Shown here: in pieces, positions 7,260 through 15,001 of the stretch
Layout: every line of letters starts with the position of its first letter
Numbering within the stretch: the stretch's first letter is position 1
From: QNYZ01 sp964577615
GTDB taxonomy: Bacteria > Desulfobacterota > Desulfobacteria > Desulfobacterales > QNYZ01
Assembly: GCA_964577615.1 (NCBI GenBank)
Contig: CAZNZW010000054.1
Location: 1 to 20,821, forward strand
Direction of reading: 5' to 3'
Length of the DNA stretch: 20,821 bases
Translations under genes and position numbers: made by a program
The notes under the pieces: model-generated
What the model saw: only the letters and a program-made list of their open reading frames with translations
Told to the model about the DNA's origin: nothing
Databases searched by the model: none

Positions 7260-9066
7260 GGGCCATCTCTTCCCGGCCCAGGGCCTGAAGCGCCGCCGTA
7301 CGGGCATAATACCCGCTGCCGGACGACAACCGGGCGTCCGTCCCCGTTTCGATAATACGGCCCTTTTCCAGCACAACAATCCGGTCGGCATGCCTAAGGG
7401 CCGAGAGACGATGGGACACCATCACGATGGTCCGCCGGCCTTTCAGGCGTCGAAACGTTTTGACGATGATATCGGCTGTTTCAGCATCCACCTGGCTGAT
7501 CGGGTCATCAAGAAGGAGGACCGGGGTGTCACAGAAAAGCGCCCGGGCCAGGGCCACCCGCTGCTTCTGGCCGCCGGACAGAATCACGCCCTTTTCGCCC
7601 ACGAGTGTATCCAGGCCCGCATCGAGCCGGTCAATGGTGGTATCCAGTGCCGCGGCCTTGAGCGTGGCGGCGATCTTTTTGTCATCTGCCCCGGTGGCGC
7701 CAAAGAAAATATTTTCCCGGATGGTGCCCGAAAAAAGAAACGGTTCCTGGGGGACAAAGGCGATCTGTGCCCGCAATACGGACGGATCCATCCGGCGGAT
7801 ATCCCGGCCGTCCAGAGAAATGCTTCCCCGGTCCACATCATACAGGCGGGGAATCAGGTTCAGCAGGGTGGTTTTTCCCGCGCCGGGCGGCCCGACAATC
7901 CCAATGGTTTCCCCGGCCGCAATGGTCAGATCGATCGCCTCAAGTACCGGCAACGGCGCCGGTTTCCGGCCGGGGGCCGCCGGATCCCGGGGCGGATAGG
8001 CAAACCACACCGCATCAAACGACACCGCGCCGGACAGGGTTTCCGGTTTTGGCCCGGCATCCGGCTGGATATCCGGTTCAATATCCGGCGCGGTGGCCGG
8101 CCCGATATCGGACCGGGTCCGCATGACCGCGTCGATGCGATCCAGAGACGCCCGGCCCCGCTGGATCAGGTTGGTCAGCCATCCCAGCGCCATCATGGGC
8201 CAGGTCAGCAGGCCGAGATAGGCGATAAACGCAACAAATTCCCCGGGTGTAATCGTGGCGGTAATGGTCTGCCGGCCGCCCAGGAAAAGAACCACGGCCA
8301 GGCTCAGATTGGAAAAGAAAATCATCAACGGAATAAACAGCCGGGTAATCCGCACCAGTTTCATGTTCCGGCGGACATAATCATTGGAAACCGCTTTAAA
8401 CCGCCGGGCGGCACCGGACTGCCGATTGTAGACCTTGACCATCCGGATACCGGCAAAAAATTCGCGCGCGGTCTCGGTCATGGTTGAAAATCCGGCCTGG
8501 ACATCCCTGTACCGGCGGTGCATTTTTTTCCCGAAAAACCGGGCGGTAAAAACAATGGCCGGCATGGGGATCAGCAGAAACAGCGTCAGGCGCAGGTTGA
8601 TATAGGCCATGAAACCGATGGCCGCCGTTCCCAGCACCACCGCATCGGTAACGGCCACCAGCCCCATACCGATGGACATGCGAATCTGCTTGATGTCATT
8701 GGTGGCCCGGGCCATCAGGTCACCGGTGGACGTCCGGTCAAAATAGGCGGCAGACAAGGTCTGCAGATGCAAAAAAAGGCGGTTGCGCAGGCCTTCCTCA
8801 ATGCGTATCGCCAGCCCGATCAGGCACAGCCGCCACAGATAGCGCAACGCACCAATGCCGATGGCCAGCAGAACAATAATCTCCGCCTGTTTTAACAGCA
8901 GGGCCGGGTCAGCCCGGAAAACCGTGAGGCCGTCGATGGCCGTTTTGACCACCCGGGGGATGTACAGCTGCATGAAATCAACGGCCATCAGGCAGGTCAT
9001 ACCGAAAAGAATCCGGAACCGGGAGCGGACAAAATACGGTTTTATCAGATGAAACGATGGATTCAA
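7249..9066 (-). CDS. ABC exporter half-transporter, BmrC/YheI/MdlA type (degenerate ATP site)
   Basis: First subunit of the heterodimeric ABC exporter, 605 residues, with a six-helix membrane domain then an ATPase domain. Motifs: Walker A GPPGAGKT (392-399), Q-loop Gln440, canonical LSGGQ (496-500), Walker B VLLLDD in which the catalytic Glu is Asp521, and switch His552. The Glu-to-Asp change marks the non-hydrolysing site of asymmetric exporters such as BmrCD and TM287/288. A linker rich in Pro and Asp (around 325-345) joins the two domains. I chose a TTG start at 9066 because GGAGG lies 6 nt upstream and the protein then begins NPSFHLIKPYF. An in-frame ATG at 9096 has no clear ribosome site. 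It overlaps the next subunit gene by 11 nt, so translation is probably coupled. Confidence 0.92.
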   Translation of the reverse strand: MNPSFHLIKPYFVRSRFRILFGMTCLMAVDFMQLYIPRVVKTAIDGLTVFRADPALLLKQAEIIVLLAIGIGALRYLWRLCLIGLAIRIEEGLRNRLFLHLQTLSAAYFDRTSTGDLMARATNDIKQIRMSIGMGLVAVTDAVVLGTAAIGFMAYINLRLTLFLLIPMPAIVFTARFFGKKMHRRYRDVQAGFSTMTETAREFFAGIRMVKVYNRQSGAARRFKAVSNDYVRRNMKLVRITRLFIPLMIFFSNLSLAVVLFLGGRQTITATITPGEFVAFIAYLGLLTWPMMALGWLTNLIQRGRASLDRIDAVMRTRSDIGPATAPDIEPDIQPDAGPKPETLSGAVSFDAVWFAYPPRDPAAPGRKPAPLPVLEAIDLTIAAGETIGIVGPPGAGKTTLLNLIPRLYDVDRGSISLDGRDIRRMDPSVLRAQIAFVPQEPFLFSGTIRENIFFGATGADDKKIAATLKAAALDTTIDRLDAGLDTLVGEKGVILSGGQKQRVALARALFCDTPVLLLDDPISQVDAETADIIVKTFRRLKGRRTIVMVSHRLSALRHADRIVVLEKGRIIETGTDARLSSGSGYYARTAALQALGREEMAHAD

Positions 9067-9145
9067 CTTTCGCCTCCGGCAGGTCAGATGGCGCAATAAA
9101 GGGCCGCTCAGCGCCTGATTTCCCTCTTACGGGCCGCGTCGTTTA

Positions 9146-9174
9146 TTGACTTTCCCACATCCGGCTGTTACGAC
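9146..9174 (+). promoter_or_regulatory. Weak candidate promoter for the RNase operon
   Basis: TTGACT (9146-9151), 17 bases, TACGAC (9169-9174), in the 116-bp gap between the divergent ABC and RNase genes. The -35 is good and the -10 poor, and the start would fall only about 2 nt before the ATG. No stronger pair was seen on either strand of the gap. Confidence 0.2.
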
Positions 9175-9182
9175 GAGCCGTT

Positions 9183-11189
9183 ATGGACATTGGAAATATC
9201 GTCGAATATATTGATCATCAGAAGATTATCTGCGCGGTGGTGCAGCAGGTCAAGGAAAAACGGCTGCGCCTGCTGGCCGAAACCAATCGGGAAGTGAATC
9301 TTTCCAGCGCCCGGCTCTCTCACCACAGCCGCCACCGCCTCGATGCAGCGCTCAGCCGGGACGAAACCATCGCAATATTAAAAGAAACCGCGGCCAGACG
9401 CCATCGTCTCGCCGCGCAGATCGATATAAAAAATTTATGGAAAATCCTCAACGAGGAACAGGCATGGATCGACCTGGCCACCATGACCGGGCTCTGTTTT
9501 CCCGATGCCGCCGACAGCGACCACGAGTCCGCCGTGGTGCGGGCGTTTTTTCAGGACAGGCTCTATTTCAAATTCAACCATGACCGTTTTTTTCCCCACT
9601 CGGAGTCCCAGGTTGAGCAGATCCTTCACCGGCGCCGGAAAGAAGCCCGCCAGCAGAAGTTGATCGACGCCGGTACCGCCTGGCTGAAAAAAATATCGCC
9701 GGTCTCCGCCACACCAGCGGCTGCCGGTACCGATCCCCTCCCGGCGCCGCCAGCTCCCATCGTTGATATTTTGAAAACGTATTACCTTTTCGGCAAAGAG
9801 GCCCGGGATGCGGCTGTTGCCGTGACCATCCTCAAAAATGCCGGGATTGACCGGGACAGGGATCTGTTTACCACCCTGACGGCTGCCGGCATTTTTTCCA
9901 AAGATGAAAACATCGAATTACTCCGGAAGGATATTCCCATCGAATTTTCACCGCAGGTGATCAAGCACGCTGACGCCCTGGGCAACGCAGCAAATATGGA
10001 GCTTCAGGCCGGCCAGCGTGTGGATCTGACGCAATTACCGCTGATGACCATCGACGGACAGGCCACTCTTGACTTTGATGACGCCATCAGCATTGAAAAT
10101 GAGGGAAAAAATTATCGGATCGGCATTCATATCACCGATGTTGCCCACTACATCCGAAAAAACGATCCCATCGATATCAATGCCATGGGCCGGGCCAGTT
10201 CGATCTACATGCCCGACCAGAAAATCCCCATGATCCCCCCGGTTCTGTCCGAAGGGCTCTTCAGCCTGAAAGCCGGCAAAATCCGCCCGGCGATCAGCAC
10301 CCGGGTTCTGATGACACCCTGGGGAGATATCCTTGAGTACGACGTGGTGCCCAGTCTGATCCGGGTGTCCTCCCAGTTGTTTTACCGGGATGTCAACCTG
10401 TCCGTTGACACCAGTCCTTCCCTTCGATCCCTCTGGGATCTGGCCCAAAAATACCGCTCTCATCGACTTGACGCCCAGGCCACCCAGATTTCGCTGCCGG
10501 AAATTCACCTCTGGCTGGACGAGAAGGGACAGATCTGCCTGAACCGGATCGACCGGGAAAGCCCGGCCCGGCTGATGGTCACCGAGCTGATGATCCTGGG
10601 GAATGCCATGATGGCCCGTTTTCTGGCCGACCATGATATGCCGGCCATTTTCAGGTCCCAGGCCGAACCCAGCAAACGCCTTTATAAGGGATTAGAGGGG
10701 ACTTTGTTTCAAAACTGGATGCAGCGCCGCAAACTCAGCCGCTTTGCCTTGGACCATAAACCGGAGAAACACGCCGGTCTGGGGGTCATGGCGTATGTCA
10801 CGGCCACATCGCCGATTCGAAAGTATACCGATCTGGTCACCCAGCGTCAGATCCGCGCGGTTCTGGGCCTGGAAACACCCTACACGGCCGAAGAGATCGA
10901 CCGGATCATCACGGCTATCCGCCCCCCCATGAGCGAGGTGGGCCGGACGCAGCAGAAACGGTACCGGTACTGGCTGCTCAGATACCTCGAAGGTCAGGTC
11001 GGGCAGAAGACAACCGCCTGTGTGCTGTTCAGGCGCCGCCAGAACTACCAGATTCTGTTGTCCGAATACATGATCGAATGTTCGCTGGCCCTGTCCGAAG
11101 GAATGATGCTGTGCCCCGAGGACAATATCGAAGTCACGATTCAACATGTCAACGCCCGCGGGGATAAATTATCGGTTGCCCTGGGGTAA
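9183..11189 (+). CDS. RNase II/R-family 3'-5' exoribonuclease (RNB domain)
   Basis: Predicted processive 3'-to-5' exoribonuclease of 668 residues. The RNB catalytic centre is clear: TIDGQATLDFDD places Asp291, Asp297, Asp299 and Asp300 with the same spacing as Asp201/207/209/210 of E. coli RNase II. TSPIRKYTD (542-550) holds the conserved Arg546. A C-terminal S1-like segment covers about 590-668. The first 280 residues are not the usual tandem cold-shock domains. They begin with a short beta-rich segment (VEYIDHQKIICAVV, then KRLRLLAETNREVNLS) and a helical part, a layout I associate with cyanobacterial and plastid RNase II-like enzymes. Residues 174-193 form an Ala/Pro-rich linker. The start has only a weak GACGAG ribosome site. 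First gene of the probable selB operon. Confidence 0.9.
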   Translation: MDIGNIVEYIDHQKIICAVVQQVKEKRLRLLAETNREVNLSSARLSHHSRHRLDAALSRDETIAILKETAARRHRLAAQIDIKNLWKILNEEQAWIDLATMTGLCFPDAADSDHESAVVRAFFQDRLYFKFNHDRFFPHSESQVEQILHRRRKEARQQKLIDAGTAWLKKISPVSATPAAAGTDPLPAPPAPIVDILKTYYLFGKEARDAAVAVTILKNAGIDRDRDLFTTLTAAGIFSKDENIELLRKDIPIEFSPQVIKHADALGNAANMELQAGQRVDLTQLPLMTIDGQATLDFDDAISIENEGKNYRIGIHITDVAHYIRKNDPIDINAMGRASSIYMPDQKIPMIPPVLSEGLFSLKAGKIRPAISTRVLMTPWGDILEYDVVPSLIRVSSQLFYRDVNLSVDTSPSLRSLWDLAQKYRSHRLDAQATQISLPEIHLWLDEKGQICLNRIDRESPARLMVTELMILGNAMMARFLADHDMPAIFRSQAEPSKRLYKGLEGTLFQNWMQRRKLSRFALDHKPEKHAGLGVMAYVTATSPIRKYTDLVTQRQIRAVLGLETPYTAEEIDRIITAIRPPMSEVGRTQQKRYRYWLLRYLEGQVGQKTTACVLFRRRQNYQILLSEYMIECSLALSEGMMLCPEDNIEVTIQHVNARGDKLSVALG

Positions 11190-11250
11190 TATCAAAATTG
11201 GGGATCATGAACGATTTCAACATGCCGGCTCCCGGCCCGGAAGGAACCGC

Positions 11251-11427
11251 ATGAACCATCTGGCCATCTTCATCCTGCGCGCCGTTCTTGGCAGCGTCAT
11301 CGCGGTGATCATTGCCCGGACCTTCCGTCCCGACGGCGGCCTTTTCACTGTCGCGGGGCTGGGTATTCTGCTGGTGGGAACGGCATATCTGCTGGATTAT
11401 TTTCGAAAGAAACATCATGGCGAATAA
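11251..11427 (+). CDS. Small two-helix membrane protein, 58 residues
   Basis: Unrecognised small protein. Two hydrophobic stretches are predicted to cross the membrane: LAIFILRAVLGSVIAVIIA and LFTVAGLGILLVGTAYLLDY, separated by a short RTFRPDGG turn and ending in the basic tail FRKKHHGE. A good GGAAGGAA ribosome site lies just before the ATG at 11251. The frame is also open back to 11146 inside the RNase gene, but that part reads as shadow sequence. The gene starts 61 nt after the RNase and overlaps selB by 11 nt, so it may couple selB translation. The hydrophobic pattern, ribosome site and tight overlap support a real gene. The function is unknown. Confidence 0.7.
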   Translation: MNHLAIFILRAVLGSVIAVIIARTFRPDGGLFTVAGLGILLVGTAYLLDYFRKKHHGE

Positions 11428-13339
11428 AAACAGAGAAATTATCCTCGGCACGGCCGGTCACATCGACCACGGAAAAACCTCCCTCATCAAGGCCATGACC
11501 GGGACCGACACCGACCGTCTGAAAGAAGAAAAACTGAGGGGCATCACCATCGAGCTCGGGTTTGCCTCGCTGGCACTGCCCGGCGGCCGCCGCCTGGGCA
11601 TTGTGGATGTGCCGGGGCATGAGAAATTCGTCAAAAACATGGTGGCCGGCGCCACGGGCCTTGATCTGGTGATGATGGTGGTGGCCGCTGATGAAGGGAT
11701 CATGCCCCAGACGCGGGAACACATGGAAATCTGCACCCTGCTCGGTGTCCGCCACGGCCTGGTGGCCCTGACCAAGACCGACATGGTTGACGAGGAGTGG
11801 CTCGAACTGGTCACCGATGATATCGCCCAGTACATGCAGGGCACATTTCTGGAAGATGCCCCCGTCATCCCGGTATCTTCCCAGACCGGCTCCGGCATCC
11901 CCGAGCTGATCGCAGCTGTTGACAGTCTGGTCGCCCACCTGCCCGAACGCCCGGCCACGGGCCTGTTCCGGCTGCCCATCGACCGCGTATTTTCCATGAA
12001 GGGATTCGGAACAGTGATCACCGGCACGCTGATTTCAGGCAGTGTCCGCACTGGCGACGCCGTGATGATTTACCCCACCGGCATTACGTCCAAGGTTCGG
12101 GGAATCCAGGTCCACAACCTGACGGTCGACGAGGCCAGAGCCGGTCAAAGGACGGCCGTCAATTTCCAGGGCCTTGACCGGGCCGCGGTTGACCGGGGTC
12201 AGGTGCTCGCCGCGCCAGGCGCCCTCAAACCGAGTTATATGGTTGACTTTCAGGTGGCGTATCTGGAAAGCAATAAAAAGGAGATGAAAAACCGGACCCG
12301 CCTGCGCTTTCATACCGGTACGAGCGAGGTGATGGGCAACCTGATCCTTCTGGACCGGGAAACCCTGTCTCCCGGCGACACCACCGTGGCCCAGATCCGC
12401 CTGGATACACCGGTGGCGCTGGTCGCCGGCGACCGCTTTGTTCTGCGCAGTTATTCTCCAGTGCGTACCGTGGGCGGCGGCACTGTTTTAAACCCCATCG
12501 CCCCCAAGCACAAACGGCTGCGCCCGGATGTCATTGCCGGGCTGGCGGCACTGGTGGACGGTGGTCCCGATATGAGGATCGCCCACCATATTCGCGAAAC
12601 CGGCTATACCGGCCTCGCGTTTGCCGACCTGCGGCTGACCACCGGGCTCAGGGACAAAGCGATCGAACAGCCCCTGGGGCTTTTGTTGTCCCGCAAGGAA
12701 ATCATTCTCCTGGACCGGGAGGAAAAAATTTACATTCACGGCGATACCATTGACCGGCTGCGGGGGGCGATAGATCACACCCTGGCCCGATACCACGCAG
12801 ACTACCCGCTTAAACCGGGAATGCTGAAAGAAGAACTGCGGTCAAAATTTCCGTCGGTGAAAAACCCGAAGCTGCTCTCCCTGGTTCTTGCCCAGATGGT
12901 CCGGGATAACGCCCTGGTTCAGGATGAAAAAGTCATCCGCCTGACTGCCCATAAAGTCTCCCTGGGGGCCGACCAGGACACGATTCGAAAAAAAATCCTC
13001 ACCGCCTATGCGGATACCGGGCTGACACCGCCCTATTTTAAAGAACTGGCCAAAACGCTGGATACGGACGGCGCCACGGCCCGGGATGTCCTTAACCTCC
13101 TGGTCCAGGACAACAAACTGATCAAGACCAAGGAAGACCTTTATTTTGATGCAAAAGCGATAGAATCGCTGCGAGAGGAACTGGTGGCCTTTTTAAGGCA
13201 GCAGGGCGAGATCACCACCGCCCAGTTTAAAGATATGACTGGCGCATCACGCAAGTATGTGATACCATTGCTCGAATATTTTGACACTCGGAATGTGACA
13301 ATCCGCATCGGCGATATACGGAAACTGCGAAGAGGTTAA
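11417..13339 (+). CDS. selB: Selenocysteine-specific elongation factor SelB
   Basis: GTPase that carries Sec-tRNA to the ribosome at UGA codons next to a SECIS hairpin. The 640-residue protein has the translation-GTPase motifs GHIDHGKT (14-21), RGITIELGFASL, DVPGHE (64-69) and TKTD (119-122), then EF-Tu-like barrel domains. The C-terminal half, with segments such as YPLKPGMLKEELRSKF and a final TTAQFKDMTGASRKYVIPLLEYFD repeat unit, fits the winged-helix array that binds SECIS RNA. The length is normal for bacterial SelB. The ATG at 11417 was chosen because GTPase homology starts a few residues later. It overlaps the small membrane protein by 11 nt. selA, selD and the Sec-tRNA gene selC are not in this window. 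Confidence 0.96.
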   Translation: MANKNREIILGTAGHIDHGKTSLIKAMTGTDTDRLKEEKLRGITIELGFASLALPGGRRLGIVDVPGHEKFVKNMVAGATGLDLVMMVVAADEGIMPQTREHMEICTLLGVRHGLVALTKTDMVDEEWLELVTDDIAQYMQGTFLEDAPVIPVSSQTGSGIPELIAAVDSLVAHLPERPATGLFRLPIDRVFSMKGFGTVITGTLISGSVRTGDAVMIYPTGITSKVRGIQVHNLTVDEARAGQRTAVNFQGLDRAAVDRGQVLAAPGALKPSYMVDFQVAYLESNKKEMKNRTRLRFHTGTSEVMGNLILLDRETLSPGDTTVAQIRLDTPVALVAGDRFVLRSYSPVRTVGGGTVLNPIAPKHKRLRPDVIAGLAALVDGGPDMRIAHHIRETGYTGLAFADLRLTTGLRDKAIEQPLGLLLSRKEIILLDREEKIYIHGDTIDRLRGAIDHTLARYHADYPLKPGMLKEELRSKFPSVKNPKLLSLVLAQMVRDNALVQDEKVIRLTAHKVSLGADQDTIRKKILTAYADTGLTPPYFKELAKTLDTDGATARDVLNLLVQDNKLIKTKEDLYFDAKAIESLREELVAFLRQQGEITTAQFKDMTGASRKYVIPLLEYFDTRNVTIRIGDIRKLRRG

Positions 13340-13341
13340 TT

Positions 13342-14910
13342 ATGAAACATGTGATGCCCGTCCTGACGGGATCCCGACGATCCGCTTTAATTTTGCTGCC
13401 CCTGACCATTACCGTTGTTTTAACGGGTTTCGGCTTTTTGCTCGCCACTGATGTACCGGCGGGCAGTCACCCGGCATCGGACATTGTCTTGAAGGTCTCT
13501 ACCCCGTCGGCCAGGGGACTGGCCATTCTGACGCGCCGATTTGGCGATATCAGCGATCTGCTCTACCTCTATCCGGCCACCGAAAAGGGAGAAACCATCA
13601 ACCTTGGTTTTCCGGGCAAACTGGTGGTTGCGCCTGACCAGACCCCGTTTTCGGATCTTCTGGCTGACACGGCGGCCCTTATCCAGGTCAAGGCGGAAAC
13701 CGGCGTCATCGCGAAATTATTTCAGTCCGGATTCCCCGCGGCCCGGGTTGAGGATGCCGGCCACCACATTGTCGCGGTTCTGGCCACGAAAAAAGCCATG
13801 GAACCGATCCGCACCGGCGCCGTCATGCGGGAGCCCCAATCTCAAAAGGCCGGGCAGGTGGAAAAACCAGCCGATAGCGAACAGGAAGTATCGGCGGATG
13901 AATCGGATCACGTGACAAAACATCTGGTTGTAGAAAAAGAATCCGCCAAGGCAACCGAACCCGAGAAATCCATCTCTGAAAAATCAGCCCCGAAAGAAGC
14001 CGGCCAGGCGCCTCACATGGCCATTAAAAAAACGGATGCCAGTCATGAGGAAAAAACGGCGGCCGGCGAGGCTATTCCCGTTGCCGTCCAGGCGGCACAT
14101 GACGCTGAAGCCGGTACCGGCGAGAAACCAGCCCATGGCGAGGCAACGGAGAATACCGGCCCGACGGGCACCGCGCTGGTCGATGCCCTGATTAAACCCC
14201 TGGACTATGAGCTGAACCACCGTTTCTGGGGCTGGCGGCCCAACGATATCATTCCCATCGGTGATAATGTCGTCAATTTTCAGCGCGGCGTTCTGGAGAT
14301 CTCCCGACGCACGGCCGTCACCCTGGCCGAACGGATTTCCCGCACCGGCATCACCGCCGCCTTTGATCCGGATCTTGAAAACGCCATGAACTGGTTTATG
14401 ATCAAACCGAACCACTACTGGTTCCCATCGGCAGAATCCAAATACCGCGATGCCTTGAAGGCTTTCAAAGCGTATAGATCCCGGCTGGCCGAGGGGCAGG
14501 CGCAGTTTTTCAACCGGGCTGACAACATCATTCCACTGCTCATGGCCTATGAGGACCTGCTTGGCAGCTGCGAAGAAAACCTGGTGAAAAATGCCGAAGA
14601 GGATGGCGCGCCGGTCAGTTTTTTCAAATCGGACGACTACTTTTTTTATACCAAAGGTGTTGTCAGTACGCTGAGCGGGCTGCTCAAGGCCATTGCGCAT
14701 GATTTTAAGGATATCGTGGCTTCCCGTCAGGCCCAGGAAGATATTCACCATGCGATCGAGTCCTGCCATCACGCCATGGAAATCGATCCGATCATCATCG
14801 TTAACAGTGATGCAAGCAGCATTCTGGCCAACCACCGGGCCAATCTGGCCGCCCCCATCAGCCATGCCCGTTTTTACCTGACCGTGCTGATTAAAGCGCT
14901 GTCCACCTGA
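13342..14910 (+). CDS. Membrane-anchored DUF2333 family protein
   Basis: Conserved protein of unknown function, 522 residues. An N-terminal hydrophobic helix (about 14-35) after a basic MKHVMPVLTGSRR start suggests a signal anchor, with the rest in the periplasm. Residues 40-155 may form a small domain. Residues 160-275 are low-complexity, rich in Ala, Glu, Lys and Pro, and are probably a flexible linker. From about 280 to the end the sequence matches what I recall of DUF2333: FWGWRPNDI (295-303), DNVVNFQRGV, HYWFPSAESKYRDAL, ADNIIPLL, DDYFFYTKGVV and IDPIIIVNSD. It starts 2 nt after the selB stop codon, so co-translation is likely. A link to selenocysteine biology is not implied by the sequence. 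Confidence 0.8.
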   Translation: MKHVMPVLTGSRRSALILLPLTITVVLTGFGFLLATDVPAGSHPASDIVLKVSTPSARGLAILTRRFGDISDLLYLYPATEKGETINLGFPGKLVVAPDQTPFSDLLADTAALIQVKAETGVIAKLFQSGFPAARVEDAGHHIVAVLATKKAMEPIRTGAVMREPQSQKAGQVEKPADSEQEVSADESDHVTKHLVVEKESAKATEPEKSISEKSAPKEAGQAPHMAIKKTDASHEEKTAAGEAIPVAVQAAHDAEAGTGEKPAHGEATENTGPTGTALVDALIKPLDYELNHRFWGWRPNDIIPIGDNVVNFQRGVLEISRRTAVTLAERISRTGITAAFDPDLENAMNWFMIKPNHYWFPSAESKYRDALKAFKAYRSRLAEGQAQFFNRADNIIPLLMAYEDLLGSCEENLVKNAEEDGAPVSFFKSDDYFFYTKGVVSTLSGLLKAIAHDFKDIVASRQAQEDIHHAIESCHHAMEIDPIIIVNSDASSILANHRANLAAPISHARFYLTVLIKALST

Positions 14911-14962
14911 TCCGGTCATGCGGCCCGGCGTCAGCTTTTCGCCTGGGCCGTCACAATTTTTT

Positions 14963-15001
14963 CCCTCACGTCCGGCGGCCAAAAAAGGACGTGGGGGGGG
15001 G
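14963..15001. repeat. Inverted repeat with a nine-G run between convergent genes
   Basis: CCCTCACGTCC (14963-14973) pairs with GGACGTGGGGG (14987-14997) across a 13-nt loop, with one G-T wobble, and runs into nine consecutive G's (14993-15001). It lies in the 91-bp gap between the convergent DUF2333 and GAF genes. There is no T-run on the 3' side in either direction, so it is not a textbook terminator, although it could slow transcription or protect mRNA ends. Confidence 0.6.

Noticed and set aside
7258..8487. A 409-codon open frame on the + strand
   Set aside because: Antisense to the BmrC-like ABC subunit. The translation is Pro/Arg/Gly-rich with no family signature.
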